Assembly: GCF_900766215.1 (NCBI RefSeq)
Contig: NZ_CAAFUQ010000027.1
Coordinates: forward strand, 1 to 51,969
Length of the DNA: 51,969 bases
From: an uncultured Finegoldia sp.
GTDB taxonomy: Bacteria; Bacillota; Clostridia; Tissierellales; Peptoniphilaceae
Direction: 5' to 3'
A program made the position numbers and the translations under genes. This document shows positions 32,888-42,302 of this stretch, one piece after another. The notes under the pieces were generated by a model. The model searched no databases. It was not told the origin of the DNA and saw nothing but the letters and a program-made list of their open reading frames with translations. Within the stretch, counting starts at the first letter, position 1, and each line of letters begins with the position of its first letter.

Positions 32888-35012
32888 TGAAATTTTAGCT
32901 CCTTGCGGGAATTGGGAAATGGTAAAGGCGAGCGTAAGAGCAGGAGCCGATGCTATTTATCTTGGTACAAAAGAATTTTCCGCAAGAGCTTATGCTGAAA
33001 ACTTTACTGTTGAAGATGTCAAGGAAGTTGTGAAATACTGCCATTTGAGAAATGTAAAAGTTTATGTAACATTAAATACTTTAATAAAACAATCTGAAAT
33101 CTTCAGAGCGCTTGAATATGTTAACAGATTATACAATATCGATATTGACGCATTAATTGTCCAAGATATTGGATTGGCTTATCTTGTCAATAAGTTATTT
33201 CCTAAGCTTAGCTTACACGCATCAACTCAAATGAATATTAATAATTTAAATGGAGCCAAGATTGCTAAAAAACTTGGATTTAAAAGGATAGTCTTGGCAC
33301 GAGAAACTGATTTAGAAGAATTGAAAAATATTAGGAGAAATTGTGACATTGAGATTGAGGTTTTCATTCATGGTTCATTATGCGTTTGCCAATCAGGGCA
33401 ATGTTTGATGAGTTCATTGAATGGAGATAGAAGTGCTAATAGAGGAAGATGTGCTCAGCCTTGCAGAAAAGATTATAAGATTATTTTAGAAGATAAAGTT
33501 ATCAACTCAAAACTTTCATATCTAAGTCCGAAAGATTTGTGTACAATTGACAATGTAAATGAAATTGCTAAATATTGCGACAGTTTAAAAATAGAAGGAA
33601 GAATGAAGTCTAAGGAATATGTGTATTCTGTTGTAAAGTCTTACAGAGATAAATTAGATAATGGTAAATACGGTTATTTCTTGGATGAAGTTAAAAACCG
33701 CGGATTTACTAAAGGATTAATCAATAATACTAATGGATATAATTATGTTGAGCTTGGTAGAAAAAATCAAATCAAAGGCAATGATGTCGGAAAAATTTTA
33801 GGAAAAGGTAAAATAAAGTTCACAAAAGATGTTTTCAAAAAAGATATTCTTATTCTTTTTAATGGGAAAAACACATTTCCTTTGACATTGACTGAAGATT
33901 ATAAGAAGAATACCATAGTAAATTTTTCAAATATTTCAGATGCACTTGTGGATTCAGATGTAAAAAGAGTTAACCACATAAAAATAGTAGAAGAATCAGA
34001 AAATGAAAAAAATGTTAATTTTGATTTAAATGTCAAATTTATATGCAAAAGGTCTGAACCAATTAAAGTATATGTTAATGAACTTTTATATAATACAGAT
34101 ATAATTTGTGATGATGCTAAAAACAAACCAATTGATAATGCATTTATTGAAACACAAATACTTAAAACTGGAAATTATCCAGTAAGTATTAAAAGCTTTG
34201 AAATTTCACTTGATGATGGGCTATTTTTATCTAAAAGTCAGTTAAATCAAATAAGAAGAGAATTTATCGAATTTTATTTGGATTATAAATCAGATTTTAA
34301 TCATAGAAAACAAAAAGATATTAACTTAGAAAATATAAACAATTTAATTCAAAAAAATGAAAATTCGGACTCAAATTATAAGACTATTTACGTCGATGAA
34401 ATAAATGGTTATAGTGACAAAATTTCGTCAGAATACATTGTAAAGGTGCCAAGATTTTTGAATCAAGAAAAAACAGATAAATTTATTAAAAGCTGTAAGG
34501 AAAATAAAGTTTCAAAGATTATAATTAACAATCTGGGAGATATAATAATATCAGAAAACTTAAATGCTGATTACACAGTAAGTGACTACCAAATGAATGT
34601 ATTCAACGTTTTTACGGCTAAAGTTTTAAATGATTTGGGTGTAGACGTGATAACTTTGTCTGTCGAATTAAATAAAACAGAAATTAAAGATATAATCGAA
34701 AATTCAAATTATAATTATGAGTTAGTTGTGGAAGACAATTTGGTTGATATGGTAACTGTTTATTGTCCTTTTTCAAGTATTGTAAAATGTAATGGAAATA
34801 ATTGCGAGTTTTGTAAGTTTAATGATTGCTATATTGAAGGAGATTTTTCAAAATATAGGGTCGTTAGAATGAATGATTACTCTTTGATTTATTCTTGTGA
34901 TAGAATTAAGATAGATGAAAATGATATAGACTTTAACTTATATTCAATTAGAAAAAACAAGTATGCGTTTGGAAAATCTAATGAATTTCATTTTAAAAAA
35001 GGAATTTTATAA
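32871..35012 (+). CDS. U32-family protein (RlhA/YhbU-type RNA hydroxylation factor or peptidase)
   Basis: This 713-residue protein starts with ILAPCGNWEMVKASVRAGADAIYLG, the U32 barrel. HGSLCVCQSGQCLMSS and RSANRGRCAQPCR give a CX6CX15CX3C cluster (171, 178, 194, 198) that matches the iron-sulfur ligand pattern of RNA-hydroxylating U32 proteins. Family members were first called collagenases, but several act on rRNA, tRNA or ubiquinone. A second cysteine group near 632-653 follows in the C-terminal extension. It overlaps zapA and is immediately followed by mutS2. Confidence 0.88.
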   Translation: MKSLISEILAPCGNWEMVKASVRAGADAIYLGTKEFSARAYAENFTVEDVKEVVKYCHLRNVKVYVTLNTLIKQSEIFRALEYVNRLYNIDIDALIVQDIGLAYLVNKLFPKLSLHASTQMNINNLNGAKIAKKLGFKRIVLARETDLEELKNIRRNCDIEIEVFIHGSLCVCQSGQCLMSSLNGDRSANRGRCAQPCRKDYKIILEDKVINSKLSYLSPKDLCTIDNVNEIAKYCDSLKIEGRMKSKEYVYSVVKSYRDKLDNGKYGYFLDEVKNRGFTKGLINNTNGYNYVELGRKNQIKGNDVGKILGKGKIKFTKDVFKKDILILFNGKNTFPLTLTEDYKKNTIVNFSNISDALVDSDVKRVNHIKIVEESENEKNVNFDLNVKFICKRSEPIKVYVNELLYNTDIICDDAKNKPIDNAFIETQILKTGNYPVSIKSFEISLDDGLFLSKSQLNQIRREFIEFYLDYKSDFNHRKQKDINLENINNLIQKNENSDSNYKTIYVDEINGYSDKISSEYIVKVPRFLNQEKTDKFIKSCKENKVSKIIINNLGDIIISENLNADYTVSDYQMNVFNVFTAKVLNDLGVDVITLSVELNKTEIKDIIENSNYNYELVVEDNLVDMVTVYCPFSSIVKCNGNNCEFCKFNDCYIEGDFSKYRVVRMNDYSLIYSCDRIKIDENDIDFNLYSIRKNKYAFGKSNEFHFKKGIL

Positions 35013-37364
35013 ATGGATAAAAAAACATTAAAGACACTTGAATACAATGAAATAAAAAACAAAATAGAAAAACTTTGTAAATCTAAATTAGGAAAAAGCA
35101 TTGCTAACAAATTAGAGCCGATGATTGAAGAGGAAGAAATTAGACAAAGCTTGGATGAAACTTATGAAGCTATGAGCATGATTTACAAATTTTCAAATCC
35201 TCCGATATATGAAATTATAAATGTGAAAGCAAGTATAATGCATGTATCTAAGGGGGGATATATAGTTCCAGAAGTTCTTTTGAAAATTGGTCAAATTTTA
35301 AGTAGTGTACACGATATTAAAAGGTATGCAGGAGAATCAGATGAAAATCATGAAAATTATCCAATGATAATGGCGATGATGGATTCTCTAGTAGAAGAAC
35401 CTGAGTTAGTCGCAACTATTAACAATGCGATAATTTCTGAAGATGAAATCAGCGATAATGCAAGCAGGAATTTGGCTAGAATAAGACAAACAAAAAGACA
35501 AAAGACAGAAAGCATAAAAGATAAAATAAATAGTATTTTGTCTTCTAATGATCAAGCATTACAAGAAAATATTGTAACCATGAGGGATGATAGATACGTA
35601 ATTCCTGTAAAAGTTTCACATAAATCTTCATTCAAAGGAATTGTACACGACCACTCTTCTTCTGGTCAAACAGTTTATATTGAACCGATGGAAGTAGTAG
35701 AGTTAAACAACGAATTGAGAATGCTTGAAGCGGAAGAAAGAGAAGAAATCATAAGAATTTTGAAAGAAATTTCTGACAGAGTTTACGATGTCAAAGATTC
35801 TATATTTGTTGATCAAGACGTCTTATCAAAACTGGATTTTATATTTGCGAAGGCAAAGTATGCAATTGAAATAGATGCAACAAATCCAAAATTAAATACA
35901 GAAGGTTACTTAAATTTTAAAAATGCAAGGCATCCTTTATTAGACAAAAAAAAGGTCGTTCCAATAAGTATTTATTTGGGTGATGATTACAATACATTAG
36001 TAATCACTGGTCCTAATACAGGTGGTAAAACCGTAACACTAAAAACAGTAGGACTAATAACTTTAATGGCTCAATCGGGAATTTTAATTCCTGTGGATGA
36101 AAATTCAGAAGTTGCAATTTTCGACAATATTTTTACCGATATTGGTGATGAGCAAAGCATTGAACAATCTTTGTCAACTTTTTCTGCTCACATGAAAAAC
36201 ATAGTACACATCGTAGATAATATTACTTTCAATTCACTTGTTTTATTTGATGAACTTGGAGCTGGAACAGATCCTACAGAAGGTGCAGCATTGGCTATTT
36301 CAATTTTAAGAATATTCTTAGATAAATCAATACGAACAATAGCAACAACACACTATTCTCAACTTAAAATATTTGCATTAACTGAGAAATATGTAAAAAA
36401 TGGATCTGTAGAGTTTGATGTAAATACATTATCTCCAACTTACAAACTAAGAATAGGAATTCCAGGCAAATCAAATGCTTTTGAAATTTCTAGAAGACTT
36501 GGACTTGATAATGATATAATTAATAATGCAAAAGAAATTTTATCTCAAGAAGATAAAGATTTTGAAGATGTTCTGTCTGATATCGAATCTGAGAAGAAAC
36601 AAATCGATGAAGATAAGCAAAAACAATTAGAATTAAAAGAAGATTTGTTAAAACTTAGAGATAGATATGAAAAAGAGTTAGAAAAAACTAGACTTGAAAA
36701 AGAAAAAATTATCAACGAAGCAAAAGAAAACGCAAATGAGATTTATATGCAAGCGAAAGAAGAGTCTCGTGAACTCATAAATAAATTAAAATTTTTAGAA
36801 AAAGAAACTGATGCAAGAACAGTAGCTAATGATGTTGAGAATAAATTTAATAAAAGAATAAAAAAGAATTCTCATAAAAAACTTTTAAGCGAAACATCAA
36901 AAAAAGAAAAGCTTCAACTGGGAGATGAAGTTGAAATCCTAGGAATTGACCAACAAGGTACTATTGTTTCTGAACCTGATAAAAAGGGAGATTTATTAGT
37001 CCAAGTGGGTATTTTGAAAATAAATGCCAACATTAAAAATCTCAAAAAAATCAAAGAGAAAGACGTTATCCAATCATCAAAGAGCATTAAAAGTATAATC
37101 AAGAATAAAGCAAATTCAGATATTAAAAGTGAAATTGATTTGAGAGGAAAAAATATTGAAGAAGCTATATATGAGCTTGACAAATACATTGATGATTGTG
37201 TTATTGTTGGATTAAAAAAGGTCAATATAATTCATGGAAAAGGGACTGGTATGCTTAGAAAAGGTATCAGAGAATATTTAAGAAATGATAAGAGAATTAA
37301 GAAGATTGAAGATGCAGGATACAATGAGGGTGGTCTAGGCGCAACTTTCATTTATTTGAGATAA
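35013..37364 (+). CDS. mutS2: Endonuclease MutS2
   Basis: This 783-residue MutS-family ATPase has no mismatch-recognition domain. Relatives suppress recombination or rescue collided ribosomes. The core domain is followed by the ATPase with GPNTGGKT (about 333) and DELGAGTDPTEGAAL. A long coiled coil runs from about 510 to 620. A C-terminal Smr nuclease domain (about 705-783) has IDLRGKNIEEA and IIHGKGTGMLRKGI. The start directly abuts the U32 stop codon, with GGAATTTT upstream. Confidence 0.96.
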   Translation: MDKKTLKTLEYNEIKNKIEKLCKSKLGKSIANKLEPMIEEEEIRQSLDETYEAMSMIYKFSNPPIYEIINVKASIMHVSKGGYIVPEVLLKIGQILSSVHDIKRYAGESDENHENYPMIMAMMDSLVEEPELVATINNAIISEDEISDNASRNLARIRQTKRQKTESIKDKINSILSSNDQALQENIVTMRDDRYVIPVKVSHKSSFKGIVHDHSSSGQTVYIEPMEVVELNNELRMLEAEEREEIIRILKEISDRVYDVKDSIFVDQDVLSKLDFIFAKAKYAIEIDATNPKLNTEGYLNFKNARHPLLDKKKVVPISIYLGDDYNTLVITGPNTGGKTVTLKTVGLITLMAQSGILIPVDENSEVAIFDNIFTDIGDEQSIEQSLSTFSAHMKNIVHIVDNITFNSLVLFDELGAGTDPTEGAALAISILRIFLDKSIRTIATTHYSQLKIFALTEKYVKNGSVEFDVNTLSPTYKLRIGIPGKSNAFEISRRLGLDNDIINNAKEILSQEDKDFEDVLSDIESEKKQIDEDKQKQLELKEDLLKLRDRYEKELEKTRLEKEKIINEAKENANEIYMQAKEESRELINKLKFLEKETDARTVANDVENKFNKRIKKNSHKKLLSETSKKEKLQLGDEVEILGIDQQGTIVSEPDKKGDLLVQVGILKINANIKNLKKIKEKDVIQSSKSIKSIIKNKANSDIKSEIDLRGKNIEEAIYELDKYIDDCVIVGLKKVNIIHGKGTGMLRKGIREYLRNDKRIKKIEDAGYNEGGLGATFIYLR

Positions 37365-37374
37365 GGGGATTAAA

Positions 37375-39069
37375 ATGATAAATTTTAAAGATGAAGTAAT
37401 AGAAATTATACTTGGATTTGATACTGGTTTAACTGAACAAGAAATATCAGATTTAATAGAAATTCCACCAAATAGTGACATGGGGGATTATGCATTTCCA
37501 GTATTTAAATTAGCAAAAACTTTTAGAAAAGCACCTAATTTAATTGCAGAAGAATTAGCAACAAAAGAATTTAATAATGAAAATATTAAAAAGATTGTTA
37601 ATGTAGGACCTTATGTCAATTTTTTTGTAGATAACTCAAAATTAGTAGAAAGTGTTCTGACAGAAGCTGTTAAAGATGATTTTGGCAGCAGTCATATAGG
37701 TGTTGGTAAAAATGTTGTATTTGATTTTTCATCGACTAATATAGCTAAGCCATTTCATATTGGACATTTACGTTCCACTGTAATTGGTAATGCTATAAGG
37801 AATATTATGAAATATCAAGGTTATAATACTACAGGAGTTAACTACATCGGAGATTATGGAACACAATTCGGAATGATGATTTCTGCTTATTTGAAATGGG
37901 GAGACGAAGATAAAATAAATGCCGATCCAATCAAAGAACTTTTAAATCTTTATGTTAAGTACAACAAAGTTGCAAAAGAAGACGAAACATATTTGGATGA
38001 AGCGCGTGAATGGTTTGATAAATTAGAAAAAAAAGATCCAACTGCAGTAAAACTATGGTCATGGTTTAGAGAAATTTCATTAAAAGAATTCCAAAGGGTT
38101 TATGATTTACTAGGAGTTAAATTTGATAATTTTAATGGTGAATCATTTCATTCACAATTTATTGGAGAAGCACTTGATGCAATTAATGAAAAAAATTTAT
38201 TAGAAGAGTCTGAAGGTGCAATGATAATTAATTTAGATGATGAAAACTTACCTCCAGTTCTAATTAAAAAGTCAAATGGATCTTCAACATATCTTACACG
38301 TGACATAGCAACAGCAATGTATCGTAAGAAAACTTATGATTTTTATAAAAATGTATATGTTGTTGCAAGTCAACAAAAACTTCATTTTGAACAATTAAGA
38401 GCCGTTTTGAAAAAAATGGGATTTGAATGGTGGAATGATTGTGAGCATGTTTCTTTCGGTATGGTTAGCATGAAAGATGGATCTATGAAAACAAGAGAAG
38501 GAAAAGTTATTTTCCTAAAAGATGTTTTAAATAGAGCAATCGATAAAACTAAATCTATAATTGAAGAAAGAAACCCAAATCTTGACAATAAAGATGAAGT
38601 AGCAAAGCAAGTAGGTGTTGGAGCAGTAATATTCCAAGATTTATTCAATAATAGAATCAAAGATTATACTTTTGATTGGGATCAAGTTTTAAATTTTGAT
38701 GGAGAAACTGGACCATACACACAATATACTTTTGCTAGAAGTTGTTCAATATTAGACAAGGGAGAATTTGACCTAAGAAATAATAGTAAATTCGATTTAC
38801 TTGTTGAAGAAGCAGAAATAGATATTGTAAAACATTTAGCTAAATTTGAAGAAGTTTTATTAAATGCAACTGAAAAATACGAACCTTCTTTCTTGACACG
38901 TTACACAGTTGAATTAGCAAAACTATTCAATAAATTCTATGCGAATTGTCCAATCAATACTGTAGAAGATGAACTTAAATATCAAAGACTTTATTTGACA
39001 TATTGTGTCAATAAGTGCCTAAAATTATCATTGAGTTTATTGGGAATAGAAGCGCCAAATAGAATGTAG
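37375..39069 (+). CDS. argS: Arginyl-tRNA synthetase
   Basis: This 564-residue class I synthetase charges tRNA-Arg. The N-terminal Add-1 domain precedes SSTNIAKPFHIGHLRSTVIG, which contains HIGH. The KMSKS position reads MKTREGK, as is usual for many ArgRS. The C-terminal anticodon-binding domain ends LSLLGIEAPNRM. AAGGGGATT precedes the ATG. It has no T-box, unlike the other synthetases in the window, and lies ten bases after mutS2 in the same unit. Confidence 0.96.
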   Translation: MINFKDEVIEIILGFDTGLTEQEISDLIEIPPNSDMGDYAFPVFKLAKTFRKAPNLIAEELATKEFNNENIKKIVNVGPYVNFFVDNSKLVESVLTEAVKDDFGSSHIGVGKNVVFDFSSTNIAKPFHIGHLRSTVIGNAIRNIMKYQGYNTTGVNYIGDYGTQFGMMISAYLKWGDEDKINADPIKELLNLYVKYNKVAKEDETYLDEAREWFDKLEKKDPTAVKLWSWFREISLKEFQRVYDLLGVKFDNFNGESFHSQFIGEALDAINEKNLLEESEGAMIINLDDENLPPVLIKKSNGSSTYLTRDIATAMYRKKTYDFYKNVYVVASQQKLHFEQLRAVLKKMGFEWWNDCEHVSFGMVSMKDGSMKTREGKVIFLKDVLNRAIDKTKSIIEERNPNLDNKDEVAKQVGVGAVIFQDLFNNRIKDYTFDWDQVLNFDGETGPYTQYTFARSCSILDKGEFDLRNNSKFDLLVEEAEIDIVKHLAKFEEVLLNATEKYEPSFLTRYTVELAKLFNKFYANCPINTVEDELKYQRLYLTYCVNKCLKLSLSLLGIEAPNRM

Positions 39070-39077
39070 GGAGAAAA

Positions 39078-39734
39078 ATGAACTCATTTATAGAAATAAT
39101 CAAAAATTCTTTCGCAAGAACTGCACATACAATTAAATATTTTCCACTGATTTTTGCATCAATGATTGTAATGAAATTATCATTAAACATATCAAACAAT
39201 ATTTTATTTAGATTATCAGTTTCTAAAACAATATCGAATGTTATAATTGCAGTTTTGGTTACTTTTCTATTGAGTATTCTTCTAAATATGCTTAGTGTTT
39301 CGGTTCATACTAGAGAAAATTATCAAATTGAACCTATTACTATTCCTAAATTGATGTTAAAAGTAGCATTTAATGGTTCATTAATGATATTATTTTATTA
39401 TTTTTTTAAAAATTATGAATTATCTATTATTGCTTTGTTATTAATATTTAATCCATTAATTGAAACACTTTATATGATTGATGAAGAGTTTTATAAGGCG
39501 ATTTTGACATCAATCAAATTTAATTTTAATCATTTTTTTGTATGGAATATTCCAAATATAATTATATTTGGTGTTTTATACAATTTAGTTATAAAAAATT
39601 ACAAATTTGAAGATTTTATTATGTCCAATGAGCTAGTTTCAATTATGAAATTTGGATTGCTTTTGATGTTTATTTCGTTGTTTATGCTGTATAGAGCTAA
39701 TTTGTATAGAATTTTAGAAACGGAAGGGAAGTAA
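39078..39734 (+). CDS. Membrane protein of unknown function
   Basis: I do not recognise the family. The 218-residue product has about six hydrophobic segments (roughly 20-37, 53-75, 91-109, 112-130, 155-172, 188-205) separated by short charged loops. It has no signal peptide or catalytic motif. TAGGGAG lies six bases before the ATG. It starts nine bases after argS and ends four bases before the TPR gene, so it is part of the same transcript. Confidence 0.75.
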   Translation: MNSFIEIIKNSFARTAHTIKYFPLIFASMIVMKLSLNISNNILFRLSVSKTISNVIIAVLVTFLLSILLNMLSVSVHTRENYQIEPITIPKLMLKVAFNGSLMILFYYFFKNYELSIIALLLIFNPLIETLYMIDEEFYKAILTSIKFNFNHFFVWNIPNIIIFGVLYNLVIKNYKFEDFIMSNELVSIMKFGLLLMFISLFMLYRANLYRILETEGK

Positions 39735-39738
39735 AATT

Positions 39739-40851
39739 ATGAATAAAATTGACGAGTATTTCAGTAAATTCATGAATAATTTAGTTTATGTTAATTTATT
39801 GGAATCAAATGATTATATAGACAAAGATATTCCTCTACCTGTTTTAGAAAAAGATTTATTAGATGGAGTCAAGAATGACGATTTTGTCAAAAACTTTGAC
39901 TTGGAATTAATAATTAAAGGTATGATTTATAACATTGCATATGATAGGACATTCAAATACTGTTTAAATTACACTGATATTATGTACAATGTTTTTCCAA
40001 ATATTGAAAAATCTATTATTTCAATGGGTGTTGAAAAGATTTCAAATCCTAAGGAAGCTGTTATTTATTTTAGAACAAATGATATATTAAAATCTGATAT
40101 TCCGGACAATGCTTATTACTATGCTTATTGCTTAAGATTGATGGCTCTTGAAGATGAATTTAATGCTAGTACATTCATTGAGGAAGCTTTTAGAGTATTA
40201 AACGAAAATGTTGCAGATTATCCTGATTTTTTCCTTAATTTTGTTGAACTTGCAAATCTAGAATTACTAAATCATAATTATATTAAAGCTTATGATTATT
40301 TGAAAAATACGCATAAAATGGCAACATCACCAAATGATTACGACGAAAAAAGAGTTCAAATAGTAATCGATGAAGTTGAACGATTGATGGATGATATAAA
40401 ACCACTTAGAGACTTGGATTTTGCAACTACTTTAATCAATTCTAAACCTAAAAACGCGTTAGAAATTTTTGAAAACTTGGAAAAAACATCAAGAATTGTA
40501 TATTTGATGGGCAAATGTTATTTGAACATGAATGATCTTGAAAAAGCTATTGAGTATTTTGAAAAAGCAGAAAATATGGGATTTGATCATGTAGATTTGT
40601 ACAATGATATGTCAGTGGCGTATTTTAACGATTATGATTTCGATAAATCTATCCAAGTTCTAAATAGGGGACTGAAAATTCATCGAGATAATGAAATATT
40701 ATTATACAATAAAGCAGTAATTGAACTTAACTGTAATAGAGTAGCAAAAGCCAAAGAAACATTATCTACTTTAGTTTCATATGATGATGTTCATGAAGAT
40801 ATATTTAATATGGCAATGCAATTATTGCAAAAAATAGAAGAAGACCATTAA
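39739..40851 (+). CDS. Tetratricopeptide-repeat protein
   Basis: The 370-residue product is predicted soluble and helical. At least three TPR units are visible between about 250 and 355, for example YLMGKCYLNMNDLEKAIEYF followed by DLYNDMSVAYFNDYDFDKSI. The N-terminal 240 residues resemble weaker helical repeats. It probably mediates protein contacts. The partner may be the adjacent membrane protein, which is inference. The stop codon lies in the loop of a hairpin shared with the convergent regulator gene. Confidence 0.8.
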   Translation: MNKIDEYFSKFMNNLVYVNLLESNDYIDKDIPLPVLEKDLLDGVKNDDFVKNFDLELIIKGMIYNIAYDRTFKYCLNYTDIMYNVFPNIEKSIISMGVEKISNPKEAVIYFRTNDILKSDIPDNAYYYAYCLRLMALEDEFNASTFIEEAFRVLNENVADYPDFFLNFVELANLELLNHNYIKAYDYLKNTHKMATSPNDYDEKRVQIVIDEVERLMDDIKPLRDLDFATTLINSKPKNALEIFENLEKTSRIVYLMGKCYLNMNDLEKAIEYFEKAENMGFDHVDLYNDMSVAYFNDYDFDKSIQVLNRGLKIHRDNEILLYNKAVIELNCNRVAKAKETLSTLVSYDDVHEDIFNMAMQLLQKIEEDH

Positions 40852-40862
40852 AGGTCTTCTTC
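40837..40862. terminator. Shared bidirectional terminator hairpin
   Basis: A 10-bp perfect stem (40837-40846 with 40853-40862) has a six-base loop that contains the stop codons of both convergent genes. The minus-strand side is followed by TATTTTTT. The plus-strand side has a weaker TTATTTTT. Confidence 0.8.
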
Positions 40863-42206
40863 AGTTATTTTTAGAGTATTATCCAATCGGTCGATGATTT
40901 CCAAAGCGCTTATTATGTTTTTTCTTGCTTTGTAACAATCCAAATTAATATCTACTAATTCATTAATTTTGTTTATTCTATAGACGATAGAATTTCTATG
41001 AACATTCATCCTTTGAGATGCCTTAATTAATGAACGTTCTTCTACAAGATAGAAGTATAATGTTCTAAGAAGATCTGTTCCGTTATTGATATCGTCATAT
41101 TTTAACTTATAAATAAATTCAGGTACTAAGATTTCTATTTCTGAATCAAGGCAAACCAAATCATAGATGATTTTACTACAATTATCGTTAATATCTTCTG
41201 ATATTTCTATATTATTTTCTAAAATTCTCCTAGATAAATCATAAGCCTTTTTTAAATTGAATAGGTTGTTTTTAAGTGATAATTTGATACTTTTTAAATC
41301 GTATTTTTCAGTAAAAAAGTTTAGGTTTGTTTTTACTGAAGAAACATCTTTAATTTTATTATTAGTCAACAAAACAAGATAACCTTCTTGAAGTACAGAA
41401 TACATATACATTGGATAATCTAATACAAATCTATTTCCGTGCGAGAACATATCTTGGTATTTGAATAAGCCACCTTCTATTTTGATAACATTAATATCGT
41501 AATTGTCATCTGTTTTCCAACCAATATTCGCTATGTTTTCTTCATCTTTTTCTGAGATATTTCCAGAAATTAAATTTTTTATAGTGCTGTAAATGTCTTC
41601 TTTCGAATTTATTAGTCCGTTTACGTTGTTATAAATGTATGTTGAAATTATCTTGGAAATTTTTCTGAATTCAAATTCATACTCGTCCTCAATTGTTTCG
41701 AAAGCAAGATATCCATATAATTTACTCAAACTTTTCTTTTTTATTTCCAGAGGATAAATTTTTTTGATAGTTGAGAAATCAAATGTATTTAGCAACAACT
41801 TTTTGTTTGAATTCAACAGGCACACATTTACATCGAAATAATCTTTTATGTTTAAAAGTAAATTATTTACGGCCTCACGGTTTGAAATTGTATTGTAAAT
41901 TATATTATAGAACTCTGCATTTTCGCGCAAAAACGCATTCGCAATTTCGTAAACTTTAAAAATATCATTTTCTTTTGAATAAATAATATTTGCATTTTCA
42001 TTTTCTAACATTTCATCTTCTGCTTTCAAAAAAAGAATATTAGAGTTTTTCGGACAAATAATATTTTTGTCGTATTCGATTATAGATAGGGTGTTTTTCT
42101 GATCGGAAATACAATTTAGAGAGATATTGTCGATATCGTTTATTATTTTTATGTCCGAAGAGTCAACCAATTTATCCATTTTTTTAACCAATAATCTTAT
42201 ATTCAT
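40848..42206 (-). CDS. PucR/CdaR-type transcriptional regulator
   Basis: This 452-residue protein has a C-terminal PucR-type helix-turn-helix (about 390-450) with SLIKASQRMNVHRNSIVYRI, a motif typical of PucR, CdaR and purine-catabolism regulators. The N-terminal 370 residues probably form sensory and GGDEF-like domains but are poorly conserved to the eye. AAAGGTGATAAG precedes the ATG. It is one of only two minus-strand genes in the window, diverges from murJ, and may bind the inverted repeat between them. Confidence 0.82.
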   Translation of the reverse strand: MNIRLLVKKMDKLVDSSDIKIINDIDNISLNCISDQKNTLSIIEYDKNIICPKNSNILFLKAEDEMLENENANIIYSKENDIFKVYEIANAFLRENAEFYNIIYNTISNREAVNNLLLNIKDYFDVNVCLLNSNKKLLLNTFDFSTIKKIYPLEIKKKSLSKLYGYLAFETIEDEYEFEFRKISKIISTYIYNNVNGLINSKEDIYSTIKNLISGNISEKDEENIANIGWKTDDNYDINVIKIEGGLFKYQDMFSHGNRFVLDYPMYMYSVLQEGYLVLLTNNKIKDVSSVKTNLNFFTEKYDLKSIKLSLKNNLFNLKKAYDLSRRILENNIEISEDINDNCSKIIYDLVCLDSEIEILVPEFIYKLKYDDINNGTDLLRTLYFYLVEERSLIKASQRMNVHRNSIVYRINKINELVDINLDCYKARKNIISALEIIDRLDNTLKITEEDL

Positions 42207-42233
42207 CTTATCACCTTTAATTATCGTTAGACC

Positions 42234-42266
42234 TGTGTTATTATCTATAGTATAAATAATATCACA
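42234..42266. promoter_or_regulatory. Inverted repeat in the regulator-murJ intergenic region
   Basis: Arms TGTGTTATTAT and ATAATATCACA (11 bases, one mismatch) flank an 11-base centre. They overlap possible -10 elements in both directions (TATAAA at 42251-42256 on plus, TATACT on minus). Confidence 0.5.
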
Positions 42267-42302
42267 ACCAACAAATTTTTTAAATATACACAGGAGATAC
42301 TT

